DNA of 64,000 nt from positions 1-64,000 of the forward strand of contig DDQW01000042.1 in assembly GCA_002342805.1 (NCBI GenBank), written 5' to 3'. Positions 45,035-54,478 of the stretch are shown here, piece by piece. Each line of letters opens with the position of its first letter. Position 1 is the first letter of the stretch. This stretch comes from Clostridiales bacterium UBA2432. Its GTDB lineage: Bacteria > Bacillota > Clostridia > Lachnospirales > Vallitaleaceae. Position numbers and translations under genes: made by a program. The notes beneath the pieces are model-generated. The model was not told the origin of the DNA. It was given only the letters and a program-made list of their open reading frames with translations, and searched no databases.

Positions 45035-46738
45035 CGAAAAAAGCCCTTCAAATTTATAGAGAAGTGTGAAATCCCCTTTTGCTTTTATTTCACCTGTCAT
45101 AAAGGCACGTTGCATCGTTAGCTTTCCATCCATGATACGCCTCAGATTGCTTTTCTTCCCCATAATGACAACATTACTTTCACCAATCTGCCCATAATAA
45201 GCTCGAATACTTTGATTGTTAAGTTCAAGTACTGTATTTTCACGTGGATCATCTTCGACAACAATTTGAATTTTTGCTGAAATATCAGCTTTATTGATAT
45301 AGCTTTCTTTAAATCTCTCAGGCCAAGGTTTCTCACCTTTTATCGTTTCTGCAGATAATTTTTGCTTAAACAAACTTCCTAATTGGTGTATATCTTCTTG
45401 TTGTTTTTCAATATACGAATCATAATTTTCAATGATCCCTTTGTCGGCCCTTCTTTTTTCTTCTCCAATCGGTTCTGATAAATTCTGCTGTTCAATCCTA
45501 GCATCCGCTACTGGTATTTCAACAAAGACTTTCTCAATCTTACCACTGCGTGGTAACAATCCTTTTTTTTGTTGTATAAGACGAAAAAAAGCTTCTGCTT
45601 TCTTATCGATACCAAATAACCACTCAAAATTTGTTTCTAAGGCCACCGCTGATTCAATCGAAGCTAAAAGATTGATCCCTTCAACCCCTCCCAGATATTC
45701 CCAGGATTTTAACAAATGGGTGTAGGCTTCAAACTCATACGCTTTTCGAGATATAACCATTCCAAATAAAGGCGTGTTTGCAAAAACAGCTTTTTCTCCT
45801 CTGTAGAAACATTGGTCTAAAAACTCTTGCATGCGATATCCAATGCCATACCATTCTACATTAATAGCAAGAACAACACCAATAGATTTACTCATATATT
45901 CTAAAATTGTCTCCATAGAAGCTTTTGATTTATATAAATCAATGCGGTGCATGGTCACACCAAGTTCTGTCAGCACATGGCTGATTCGCTCTAGTGCGAC
46001 TAAAACCGGATCATCAACATAACCTTCTCCACCATAAATCATGGTAATGCATTTTTCATTACCTAGACTTTCTTCTTCTTTTTTACCTAATTGAATCTTT
46101 TGAAACAATCTTTTTTTGGGTATCGCTACTTTTTCTTCTTTGTTTTTATTAGCGTTTAAAAATTGTGTAATTCGCTCAGTTTCTCGTTGGATGACAATTT
46201 CAAGCTCTTCAGTAAACTGTTTCTGTGATGGATGCAATAAGGGTAATACTTTATAACTTTTCCCCTGTATACTCACAACGAATAATTGATCTTCTTCGGG
46301 TTTTACAAGTAAGGAATCATCTCCCGTTAACTGCTGTAAGGTTTTGTTCCCTAATGTAATAATCAGTTTTGGATTAATCAATGCGATCTCTTTTTTCAGA
46401 TAAGGCATAAATATAGAATATTCTTCTTTTTTTGCTGCCCTTGAAACAAGGCGACCTTCCTTGTTGGTTCGGCATGGTCGGTACTTCAATAAATGTGTAG
46501 TATATACTTGCTCATACGAATAACCAATGGCCTCTAAGAGAGGTTCAATTTTTTTTCGCTCATGATCCAACAAATTTTTATGCTGGGCTTCTTCTTTTGC
46601 ACTTGTAAATTCGGCAATAATCATAATATCCCCATCAGTATTACCTTCCCCCAAGATCAGGTCTTGCATTTCATTTGTTTTTTCACCTAGTTCTTTAGCG
46701 CACGAATTAAACATTTCGCGAATCTTATCTTGCTTCAT
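45029..46738 (-). CDS. Three-domain protein: uracil-DNA-glycosylase-like, flavodoxin-like and SCP2
   Basis: 569 aa. Residues about 1-200 follow the family 4/5 uracil-DNA glycosylase pattern (LILGEGNTDGDIMII, LIITLGNKTLQQLTG, LLHPSQ at 167-172), but motif A, usually GEAPG, reads AEFTS (42-46), and only two cysteines (13, 89) remain, too few for the [4Fe-4S] cluster of family 4. Residues about 230-400 look like an NADPH-dependent FMN reductase/flavodoxin fold. About 460-565 is an SCP2 lipid-carrier domain. It may have lost glycosylase activity. The function of the fusion is unknown to me. It overlaps the rhomboid gene by 14 bases. Confidence 0.78.
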   Translation of the reverse strand: MKQDKIREMFNSCAKELGEKTNEMQDLILGEGNTDGDIMIIAEFTSAKEEAQHKNLLDHERKKIEPLLEAIGYSYEQVYTTHLLKYRPCRTNKEGRLVSRAAKKEEYSIFMPYLKKEIALINPKLIITLGNKTLQQLTGDDSLLVKPEEDQLFVVSIQGKSYKVLPLLHPSQKQFTEELEIVIQRETERITQFLNANKNKEEKVAIPKKRLFQKIQLGKKEEESLGNEKCITMIYGGEGYVDDPVLVALERISHVLTELGVTMHRIDLYKSKASMETILEYMSKSIGVVLAINVEWYGIGYRMQEFLDQCFYRGEKAVFANTPLFGMVISRKAYEFEAYTHLLKSWEYLGGVEGINLLASIESAVALETNFEWLFGIDKKAEAFFRLIQQKKGLLPRSGKIEKVFVEIPVADARIEQQNLSEPIGEEKRRADKGIIENYDSYIEKQQEDIHQLGSLFKQKLSAETIKGEKPWPERFKESYINKADISAKIQIVVEDDPRENTVLELNNQSIRAYYGQIGESNVVIMGKKSNLRRIMDGKLTMQRAFMTGEIKAKGDFTLLYKFEGLFSL

Positions 46739-47816
46739 CTTCTGTGCCTCCTATTTCTTTCAGTCTTAATCGCACAATGGGTATACTTATGGCGATGCCG
46801 CCAACAAAACCTCCCACATGTGCGAACAGATCCACGTTAGGGCTAACTACACTATACACGATTCCATATATAAAAAACAACCAAATAATGTAATCATTTA
46901 TTCCATCCATCGATCTATTCATTGCTTTTGAAAGAACAAGAGCACCTCCAATGAGTCCATAAATCGCTCCACTTGCTCCCGCTGCAATCACTTCCGTTTG
47001 TGTGAAAAAGTGATACCCAAAACTTAAGATACTTCCAAAAACACCGGCCCCTAGATAAATCATTGCAAAGTGTCGCGCGGAAATATATTTTTCTAATCGA
47101 GAACCGAATATATAAAGGCCAAAAAGGTTGAAGAGTAAATGCATCCCTCCAATGTGTAAAAACATAGCACTGACAAAGCGCCAATACTGTTGCGTTCGAA
47201 TGATATACTCAACATGAATGGCTCCAAAACGCATCAAGGTATTTGCATCCGTCGAACTCCCATTCATTTCCATCAACATCCATACGATAACATTAATCAA
47301 TCCGATAAGTAGGGTAATATGCTGCCTTTGGGATTGTTTTTCTATTGCATAGTAGGTCTGCTTTTTGTTTTTTAATAATTCTCTAATCGGCTTTTCTATG
47401 CCCATCACTGAATTCAACTGTTGATCCGGAATATCTAGATCTCGTGTATCTGAAGAAACAAACCAAGTCACTTCGATTGTCTTTGCTTCAATATTTGGCC
47501 TTTTATTAAAATAATCATATAAACTTCGATTCCAATCACCGACAAATATCGTTAACATAATGACACGGTCGGTGTTATATTGACTAAACTGATGCGAAAG
47601 ACTATCCATATAGAATTCATACGCTTGAATATCAAACGCATGCTTTGGGGGAAGGTGAACGAGATTTATAATATAATAACTGCTTTTTTGATAAAGGGTA
47701 TATAAGGTAATGTGTTCATTATCTGCGTCAATCTTTTTATAATTCTTTGCCTCAAAGTAACTTTTGAGTAACACATAATCATTTAAAAACTCCTCTGACA
47801 TATTATCCTCTGACAT
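46725..47816 (-). CDS. Rhomboid-family intramembrane serine protease
   Basis: 363 aa. A soluble N-terminal domain (about 1-160) of unknown family is followed by a rhomboid core (about 165-355): HLLFNLFGLY (226-235), nucleophile Ser282 in GASGAIYG and catalytic His333 in AHVGGFVGG. It cleaves membrane proteins within their helices. RBS GGAGG, 7-base spacing. The first 11 bases are nearly repeated 15 bases on (ATGTCAGAGGA), so a second in-frame ATG exists. It is 56 bases downstream of the Tad-like operon. Confidence 0.92.
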   Translation of the reverse strand: MSEDNMSEEFLNDYVLLKSYFEAKNYKKIDADNEHITLYTLYQKSSYYIINLVHLPPKHAFDIQAYEFYMDSLSHQFSQYNTDRVIMLTIFVGDWNRSLYDYFNKRPNIEAKTIEVTWFVSSDTRDLDIPDQQLNSVMGIEKPIRELLKNKKQTYYAIEKQSQRQHITLLIGLINVIVWMLMEMNGSSTDANTLMRFGAIHVEYIIRTQQYWRFVSAMFLHIGGMHLLFNLFGLYIFGSRLEKYISARHFAMIYLGAGVFGSILSFGYHFFTQTEVIAAGASGAIYGLIGGALVLSKAMNRSMDGINDYIIWLFFIYGIVYSVVSPNVDLFAHVGGFVGGIAISIPIVRLRLKEIGGTEDEAR

Positions 47817-47872
47817 ATGCGCCTCCTATAGTATCGTATTCAAATCTATAGTTCTATTCTAAAGGAGTTCAT

Positions 47873-48595
47873 TCATAAGTCAATAGGCAAATCCATCTTC
47901 ATGATACCTGAAGGGACTATTTTATAAGATTCTAGACCATCCAAGTAAGCATATCCCTCCGGATCGTAAAAGATAATAACACCCACATCATCAAAAACAA
48001 GTTCCGAAGAGCTTCCTTCAAATTCCGGCAATACAAAGCGCACGTTTTGCTCCTGATGATATTTGCCTTGATAGGTATTTAGAGCCAATTCTATGCTTTG
48101 TGTGACCTTTGAATTTCTTTGATCCGGAGAAACACTACGCCTTTCATAGCGTCCTGTTTCATACGAGAAAACCATCATTTCCTCTGATAAGGTGTAATAT
48201 TCACAGTTATTTGGATTACTTACCGTATAAAAGTTTTTTTGGCTGAGTTCATCTTCTTGAGGATTGTATAAAACAATTCCATCGTACTCAACAAATGCTA
48301 TCAAAGGGAAATCTTCAAGAGAAAATCTGAACCCCCTATATTTTAGACTATCAAAAAAATTCCGTATAACTTCTCGATGGGGTATTTGAATATTATATGC
48401 CTGTTGACTATCATAGGCATATGTTGAGTACGTTTTGAGTGCAAAACCTGCATCATAACTTGCTTCTTCAATGGACTGTTCTATCCAAGCTCTTTGACGT
48501 TCTTTATATTTATACTGTGTATTTTGAATGGTGCTTTGTATAAAAAACGGTAGCATAATAATGAGGCCAATGATACTGTACTTAACCATTCCCAT
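47873..48595 (-). CDS. One-TM protein of the Tad-like operon (minor pilin candidate)
   Basis: 240 aa from the ATG at 48595 (GGAGG 11 bases upstream). A GTG at 48613 would overlap that site. One N-terminal hydrophobic segment (about 4-22), then a Tyr/Glu-rich extracytoplasmic region. Layout resembles TadE/F-type or minor pilin proteins, but no signature motif is visible and no family is recognised. Last gene of the operon. Its start overlaps the preceding gene by 14 bases. Confidence 0.68.
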   Translation of the reverse strand: MGMVKYSIIGLIIMLPFFIQSTIQNTQYKYKERQRAWIEQSIEEASYDAGFALKTYSTYAYDSQQAYNIQIPHREVIRNFFDSLKYRGFRFSLEDFPLIAFVEYDGIVLYNPQEDELSQKNFYTVSNPNNCEYYTLSEEMMVFSYETGRYERRSVSPDQRNSKVTQSIELALNTYQGKYHQEQNVRFVLPEFEGSSSELVFDDVGVIIFYDPEGYAYLDGLESYKIVPSGIMKMDLPIDL

Positions 48596-49079
48596 ATCGA
48601 ACAATTCCTCCACTTACAATATAAATCTCCGAATTTTTCATTCCACCTATACCAAGTATGTTACGAAAACTTTGGCTCTTCGTTTTTGATGTATTTCGAA
48701 TACGAACATAAAAGAAATCTCCCGAATTTAATCGATACGGTCCTTGCGTCTCAACCCATTCAACAATTTGATCCGTATAAACACCATCATAATACACTTC
48801 CATGAAACCTTCATCTTCTGAAAATCGTTTTTGTTGATGCTCTAATTCAATTTCATAGGTTAATCCCGAGGTTTGGAGCACTTGATTTAACTCATCCAAC
48901 ATCTGGCGGTTCATCTTACCGGATTCTCTGATTTTTTGGCTGAATTCATTTGTCTCCGTCATAATCAAATTATACACGATATCGTCTTGTCTTTGATAAC
49001 TATATACCGTAGGAACGACAAAAATAAGTATAACGCCAAGTATAATTCCAAAAATTTTCCACAAACTGTCTTCGATCAT
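48582..49079 (-). CDS. One-TM protein of the Tad-like operon
   Basis: 165 aa. N-terminal hydrophobic helix (about 7-27), then an extracytoplasmic domain with TETNEFSQKIRESGKMNRQM (about 41-60), a helical pattern also seen in some TadE-like or archaeal-type pilin proteins. Not a confident family match. It is 4 bases after the preceding gene and overlaps the next. The RBS (AAGGGA) is distant. Confidence 0.68.
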   Translation of the reverse strand: MIEDSLWKIFGIILGVILIFVVPTVYSYQRQDDIVYNLIMTETNEFSQKIRESGKMNRQMLDELNQVLQTSGLTYEIELEHQQKRFSEDEGFMEVYYDGVYTDQIVEWVETQGPYRLNSGDFFYVRIRNTSKTKSQSFRNILGIGGMKNSEIYIVSGGIVRYGNG

Positions 49080-49083
49080 TTCA

Positions 49084-49500
49084 TTAACTTCCCTTCACTT
49101 CTTGGATTTCAAGTATACTTCTTACCTTTAATCCATTATTTTCTGTGGATATTTTCAAAAAATACGTTTTTTGCTTATCCATTCTATTTATCAACTGCCT
49201 TATGTTTTCTTCTGATAATACGCCTTGAAATTCGTATTCTTCCATACGAATTTGTACGTCTTTGCCAAAACAGTAGTAACCACCAATCTCAACGACTAGC
49301 TGTTCATAACTTATTTCATTGCTACTCGCATCATCCCATTCTTCATCGACCAACCATGAATTGCCTTGTGATTGAATTTCTTCAACAGATTGATAGTAGC
49401 TATTATATTGCGAATGATGGTTAAAAAAGCTAAACAATCCCATAAGCATAATCATAAAACCAGCGATGATATATAACATCTTAAATATATTATGCGTCAT
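49084..49500 (-). CDS. One-TM protein of the Tad-like operon
   Basis: 138 aa. N-terminal membrane helix (about 7-25), short extracytoplasmic domain with two halves. No family recognised. Its ATG overlaps the stop codon of the preceding gene (TAATG), so it is translationally coupled to it. Confidence 0.66.
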   Translation of the reverse strand: MTHNIFKMLYIIAGFMIMLMGLFSFFNHHSQYNSYYQSVEEIQSQGNSWLVDEEWDDASSNEISYEQLVVEIGGYYCFGKDVQIRMEEYEFQGVLSEENIRQLINRMDKQKTYFLKISTENNGLKVRSILEIQEVKGS

Positions 49501-49985
49501 TACTCTTGGGTGGCTACTATGCCTTTAACCACATCATTCGCATCATATATAAGCTGGGTCATGAAACTGCCTTGAGGATTAATATACATAGACGAATCAA
49601 TGTTTTTGGACTCTTGCAAATCTTGGTCCATTTCTGCCTTTGATTTTTCAGACAAGGAACCACTGATAACATTTGACGAAATATTTCCACTACTAATATA
49701 CTGTGTTGATGACGGATAACTTGTGTTTACTTCGATAATAAAAGAACCACTATTTTGCTTATATTGCTTGATTGCATTTAAAACATCTCCGCCCGTGACC
49801 ACCATATTGTCAAATTTTTCGTATTGTATGCTTGCCAGTTGTTCTGACATTGTATCGAGTTGCTCCCCTGAAGCTTCTGCCAAATTTTTGCCTTTATTAA
49901 ACAAAAAAAGTCCTGTACTAACGATTGCGATAAACATCATTATTCCTACGCCTAACCATAATGCTTTTTGAATATTCTGATCCAT
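49500..49985 (-). CDS. Pilin-like one-TM protein of the Tad-like operon
   Basis: 161 aa. Short charged N-terminus, one helix (about 8-28, KALWLGVGIMMFIAIVSTGL), a helical stretch, then a Ser/Asn-rich extracytoplasmic domain with the VVTGGDVLNAIKQYK segment (about 62-76). The helix-first layout suits a pilin or pseudopilin, but no Gly-x-x-x-x-Glu peptidase site is clear. RBS AGGAGAAGGAG. First of four small membrane proteins. Confidence 0.68.
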   Translation of the reverse strand: MDQNIQKALWLGVGIMMFIAIVSTGLFLFNKGKNLAEASGEQLDTMSEQLASIQYEKFDNMVVTGGDVLNAIKQYKQNSGSFIIEVNTSYPSSTQYISSGNISSNVISGSLSEKSKAEMDQDLQESKNIDSSMYINPQGSFMTQLIYDANDVVKGIVATQE

Positions 49986-50021
49986 AATATTTTCTCCTTC
50001 TCCTTATACATTAATTTACAC

Positions 50022-51896
50022 CTACATCAATTGATAAAAAAACCTTTCTAATTCTTGAATACTTGACATAATCATCGGCACAATCATATATAAAACAATG
50101 AGACTATATGCCGGTAAAAAACCAATGTTTTGCCCGAAAATAATTTTCCGATTAATAATTTGTTCATTTAACCATTGTCGTCGTTCAATATAGTAACTCT
50201 TATCCTGAACAAGCTCATCAAAAGCTTCTAGAATACTAATATCCTCACTGGCAATTGCCAATTGATACATGATTTTTTTCATTTCTGGATGGTCTACTTT
50301 TTCTTTCATTGTCATAAATGTTTGATATCCACCCAAGCTCATATCAAGTTGACAATGGTTTAATTCTTCTTTGTAGTAATTCGAGTAGCTTGCCATCCAA
50401 TCGCATATTTCTTCTGTATTCATACGCGGATGGTACATTAGCATCAAAATGATACTATAATATCCTGAGATTTCATCTTCCACCTCCATTCGCTTAATAT
50501 ATTTAATCATGCTCTCATTAATTTCCGGCATATGATAGGCAATGATTCCAATCAAAAAACATACCATGATTTGCCACCACGTAAAATAAACATCATGATA
50601 CATTTCAATCTTTTCACGAATATGATTTCTACGCACGTCCATCTGCTGGGCATTCAATTTACTCTCCTCAGTTGTCGACATTAATATCCACTGATCAATA
50701 TCTGCATCACTAATATTCCTGGAACTTTTTTTTATAAATACGTAATCAGCTAGGGATTCATTTTGACGTTTTAATTGAGTTTCCACCGGCAGTGTTGCTC
50801 CCAAAAATTGGTCTTGGTAATATATTTTTTTTGACAGATTTTGTCGTTCACTCAATAACATAGACATAATCACTAAAACACTTATTCCAAAGCCCATCAT
50901 TCCATAAATCCATTTCCGCTTTTGCCGTTCACTTAGGGGGAGATGAAGTTTAGCTATCCAACGCTTCATTTGATTATTCTGAGGAAAATAATCATCTAAA
51001 CGTTGGATACGATTTAATAAAATCATGGATAAAAACATAATTCCAATCGTTATAATCTCGATATATTTCCCTGCCATACTATTATAGAATAAGCCTAAAG
51101 GGGCAAAATTACTAATTGCCCAATTTTTAAGGATACTAATTAAAAACAAAGGTATTATAGCAATGACATTCATACTTTTCAGAGCATAATTTAATTTTTT
51201 TCTCTTGACCAATTCAAGCTGTACATTTTTTGCCAAAAAACTTAGGTTTGTTAAATAGACGCTTTTTCCATTCTCATGTTGGTCACCATATTCATATGTC
51301 AAATGCGATATATTAACAAACATCTTTAAATAGGAGTTTGGCGCAAGCTCAAAATACTTGGTCATCGCATATAAAGGATCAATATCCGAAAAAATCTCAT
51401 ATATATGCTCTGCTTGGACCGTCATCTCTCTTTGTTTTATATCCATTTGTTCCAGTGCAGAATAAATCGCATCATCAATTGTTCCATATTCATAAAAACC
51501 TTGTCGTACATATCCCATAAAAACAATAAACTGTTCTAACAAACGGTAATGGCTTCGGCCAATAAAGAAGTCAAAATAGCTCTCAGATGTATACCATAAA
51601 AAAAACAAAAAAATTACTGTATACAGCAAATTCTTGGTCATGCTCCAAAAAGCAATGAGCGATATACCATAAACAATCACTAAACCAAGTACAACATGAA
51701 TTGATTTTTTACATAGATAGAACGTATCTTTTTCTCCGATAAATTGATAACCTGTTTTTATACGTGACAAAAATCCTCTAATAACAGGTAGTCGCATCAA
51801 CAGTTGGTTTGCACTTAAGTATATTTTATAGGATTGCGTGTTAGTTACCTTGGAATATTGTCTCCTTCTCAAAACTTCCTTCGCGATTGACTCCAT
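50022..51896 (-). CDS. Fused TadB-TadC-like membrane protein
   Basis: 624 aa. Two units each resembling the type II secretion F domain: residues about 50-310 (helices at about 68-100 and 245-300) and about 325-620 (helices at about 330-350, 435-455, 590-615). Tad systems usually have TadB and TadC as separate proteins of about 300 aa that form the inner-membrane platform for the TadA motor. Similarity is by layout and position, with low visible motif conservation. RBS GAGGTG. Its start overlaps the TadA-like gene by 56 bases. Confidence 0.75.
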   Translation of the reverse strand: MESIAKEVLRRRQYSKVTNTQSYKIYLSANQLLMRLPVIRGFLSRIKTGYQFIGEKDTFYLCKKSIHVVLGLVIVYGISLIAFWSMTKNLLYTVIFLFFLWYTSESYFDFFIGRSHYRLLEQFIVFMGYVRQGFYEYGTIDDAIYSALEQMDIKQREMTVQAEHIYEIFSDIDPLYAMTKYFELAPNSYLKMFVNISHLTYEYGDQHENGKSVYLTNLSFLAKNVQLELVKRKKLNYALKSMNVIAIIPLFLISILKNWAISNFAPLGLFYNSMAGKYIEIITIGIMFLSMILLNRIQRLDDYFPQNNQMKRWIAKLHLPLSERQKRKWIYGMMGFGISVLVIMSMLLSERQNLSKKIYYQDQFLGATLPVETQLKRQNESLADYVFIKKSSRNISDADIDQWILMSTTEESKLNAQQMDVRRNHIREKIEMYHDVYFTWWQIMVCFLIGIIAYHMPEINESMIKYIKRMEVEDEISGYYSIILMLMYHPRMNTEEICDWMASYSNYYKEELNHCQLDMSLGGYQTFMTMKEKVDHPEMKKIMYQLAIASEDISILEAFDELVQDKSYYIERRQWLNEQIINRKIIFGQNIGFLPAYSLIVLYMIVPMIMSSIQELERFFYQLM

Positions 51897-53685
51897 AATT
51901 CACCTCACTCCACTGTTGATTAATAAACTCTATAAATCGATGACCATCTTTTTCTTCCATACTTTTTTTCATTAATTCCACTTGATTTTGAGTGATTGGA
52001 TTTATGAAATCGTAACTTCCATGATTATACTGCACAATAATATTTTCCTGATATATCTCGTGATGCTTATCAAAATTGTGCTCATTTTTTTCACATAATA
52101 CAATCTCAGAAATCCGTTCAATATAGCGGTGCCCCTGTGAATCCTTTTCCATATGAATTTCAAAATCCAGAACACGAACAACTTGTTCTTCTGCAACTTT
52201 TTCGTCTCTAAATACATCACACTTGAGCAGACTGTTTCTTAAAGATAAAACGAGGTCTTTCAATGTCTTTGCATGATGTGTAAAAAGAGTAAATAAAGAT
52301 GCAACTTGTGCCATTTGCAACATAAGAACGCTTATTTCATCTGTTGCTATTTCACCTAATATATTGACTGTACCATCTGTCTTCTTCTGTAAATCCAGTC
52401 CGGCTTGACCTGAAATTGTCTCCGTTTCCTTAAACGTCAAAACATTCCGGTATGGATATAATTTTCTTAAATGCAATTCAAAAGCCATCTCTTGAACCCG
52501 CAAGGTCATTGTCGGATAAATATGTTGAACCAAGGACATAAGCAGGGTTGTCTTGCCCGATCCTTGCGATCCTGTAATTGCCGTTATACGTGCGCCTCGC
52601 ATGAGGAAGATCATCATCTGAATCAACTTGTCTGAACCCTCTCCTTGAAAGAGATGTTCTAATGCAATGTTTTTCAAATGAAATTTTCGGACAAAAAAAG
52701 CCCAACTTTCACTAAAGGGGGGACGAACGACAACAACTCTAGAACCGTCTTGCATTTCATTCACTTTATATCCGATGTTTTCAGAAAGTTGCCCCGCTTT
52801 ATTATAACGATATATATTCTGACAAATTCTTTTTAATTCTTTATGATTTCCAAAAGACAAAAATGATAAGTAAATCGATTTTCCTTTATAAAAAATCCAA
52901 ACACTGTCATAATTTCTTGGTAACTGTTTTGATGTTTTTAGTCGATTCGGCAATTCTTCCCAGGACGTATCAATAACTCCGGATACGCCTCCCGAAATTC
53001 CATCTATAGACATATCTCGAATGCGGTCAATAACTCCAAACCCTTTATAATTCTCATAAATTCTTTGGGCAATAATGATAATTTTGTCTTCAAAGGTAAG
53101 TTGAATTCTTCTTTTTCTATATGCACTGACAATTTGTTCACGTGATACTGCATAAACAGGTAATTCTTCATTATCGGATTGTTGAAGTTGATCCCATTTC
53201 TCCTCCTCAATTAATTGACTCAATCCTTGAGTTCGATAGTTCCTCCAGTAATCAAACATAAGAATATCGAACATATCTTTTTCTGAAAGAAACTGTGGTT
53301 TATCAAAATAAATGACTTTATCAACTTCTTCTTTTTTAATTAAATACTTTATCAACAGGTCACTAATTAAATCAATAATATAGCTTTTGTCTTCTAAACT
53401 ACCATTGGTACATCCTTTTAAAGCTTTTTTTAATTCAGTTCGTTTATTTAACTCTCGCTCATATACCTCTTTTGATCCGAAAATATTTTCAAATTGCTGC
53501 GTTGTCAATTGATACATGAGTTGACGAATTTCTTCTTGCAGGTAGTCAAGTTCTAGATGGTCTCGGTTTCTTGATTTTATCAATTCAGTCTCTCTATCAA
53601 GCTGTTTCTTCATTACAAAACCAATAGATAGAAGTGATCCGGATAAGAGAAACAGGCTAAAGATGAAATTCAGTTGTGGTCCCAT
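51841..53685 (-). CDS. TadA/CpaF-like secretion ATPase with an N-terminal membrane helix
   Basis: 614 aa. C-terminal type II/IV secretion ATPase domain (about 215-560) with Walker A GSQGSGKTT (372-380) and a Walker B-like NILGEIATDE (about 434-443), where most TadA proteins read GEVRG. The N-terminal 25 residues form a membrane helix, which is unusual for a soluble TadA hexamer. Residues about 30-210 match nothing I know. Probably the assembly motor. RBS GGAGG. It overlaps the TadZ-like gene by 29 bases. Confidence 0.83.
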   Translation of the reverse strand: MGPQLNFIFSLFLLSGSLLSIGFVMKKQLDRETELIKSRNRDHLELDYLQEEIRQLMYQLTTQQFENIFGSKEVYERELNKRTELKKALKGCTNGSLEDKSYIIDLISDLLIKYLIKKEEVDKVIYFDKPQFLSEKDMFDILMFDYWRNYRTQGLSQLIEEEKWDQLQQSDNEELPVYAVSREQIVSAYRKRRIQLTFEDKIIIIAQRIYENYKGFGVIDRIRDMSIDGISGGVSGVIDTSWEELPNRLKTSKQLPRNYDSVWIFYKGKSIYLSFLSFGNHKELKRICQNIYRYNKAGQLSENIGYKVNEMQDGSRVVVVRPPFSESWAFFVRKFHLKNIALEHLFQGEGSDKLIQMMIFLMRGARITAITGSQGSGKTTLLMSLVQHIYPTMTLRVQEMAFELHLRKLYPYRNVLTFKETETISGQAGLDLQKKTDGTVNILGEIATDEISVLMLQMAQVASLFTLFTHHAKTLKDLVLSLRNSLLKCDVFRDEKVAEEQVVRVLDFEIHMEKDSQGHRYIERISEIVLCEKNEHNFDKHHEIYQENIIVQYNHGSYDFINPITQNQVELMKKSMEEKDGHRFIEFINQQWSEVNYGVNREGSFEKETIFQGN

Positions 53686-54478
53686 TTGTTATTTTCTCCT
53701 CCCCCAGTGTTAATATTCGCTCAACTGCTTTCTCTATACTTTTCAAAAAAACATGTGCATCATAATTTTTCTTTGAATAACTCAGCCTTAAAACATAATC
53801 CACTAAATTATTTTGATTTGCCTGTTCAATGAGTGATGGAAAGTAGGGAATAAAAACCGGGTCGACTCCCACTATTTTTTTCTTAAACGGTTTTAATATT
53901 CCTTTCTCCCATTTATTCATAATAAAAACTTTAGGAATAGACGTCAACAGGTCTTTTGCCTCTTCACAGCTATGGCTTAACCGTTCTAAACGATATAGAT
54001 TCGGATCCCCGACAACAACCAAAACATCCGTCGTTTTTAAGAGAAGTTGTGTTAAGGGATGGTCTAATGCTAAATCACAATCAATGACCGAAATATTATA
54101 ATATGCATTTGCTAAGGTCATTAAATAGCCAAACTGATGATAGTATTCTTCATGATCAGGCAATGTTTTTCCGCTTTGTAACATATCAAGGTTAGAATGG
54201 GCTAATAAAGAAAAACAGTAATCCTTAATCATATCTTTTGTGAGTTTTCCATTTTTTATCCGTCGAATTACTCCCTCAATATTCGATTCTCCTATAAACT
54301 GATCTAATTCTCGTTCAAATGTTTTTAAACTATAGTGTTCAAGACTTTCATCCTTGATGAGTGATGATGTCAAAAATGTTTTATACCCCTTGCGACATGC
54401 AATCATTGTTGCAACAAGAATCGCTAATGTTGTTTGTCCTGATGCATACTTAGGGTCAGACCAGATAACGACTTGCAT
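53657..54478 (-). CDS. TadZ/CpaE-like ParA-family protein with altered P-loop
   Basis: 273 aa from the ATG at 54478 (GGAGG). ParA/MinD-like fold. The expected KGGxGKTT P-loop is replaced by PKYASGQTT (9-17), without the catalytic lysines. Later segments (ISVIDCDLALDHPL, TDVLVVVGDP, FIMNKW) match the Walker A', B and base-binding regions of the family. TadZ proteins localise Tad machines to the pole and often have atypical Walker motifs. Overlaps both neighbours. Confidence 0.78.
   Translation of the reverse strand: MQVVIWSDPKYASGQTTLAILVATMIACRKGYKTFLTSSLIKDESLEHYSLKTFERELDQFIGESNIEGVIRRIKNGKLTKDMIKDYCFSLLAHSNLDMLQSGKTLPDHEEYYHQFGYLMTLANAYYNISVIDCDLALDHPLTQLLLKTTDVLVVVGDPNLYRLERLSHSCEEAKDLLTSIPKVFIMNKWEKGILKPFKKKIVGVDPVFIPYFPSLIEQANQNNLVDYVLRLSYSKKNYDAHVFLKSIEKAVERILTLGEEKITNGTTTEFHL

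Noticed and set aside
45029..46738. Plain uracil-DNA glycosylase annotation
   Set aside because: Motif A and the cysteines are not conserved and two more domains follow, so the plain name would mislead.
48936..49424. 162-codon plus-strand frame opposite the small Tad-operon genes
   Set aside because: No RBS, His/Phe/Ser-rich composition, and it would run against a tightly coupled operon with good ribosome binding sites.
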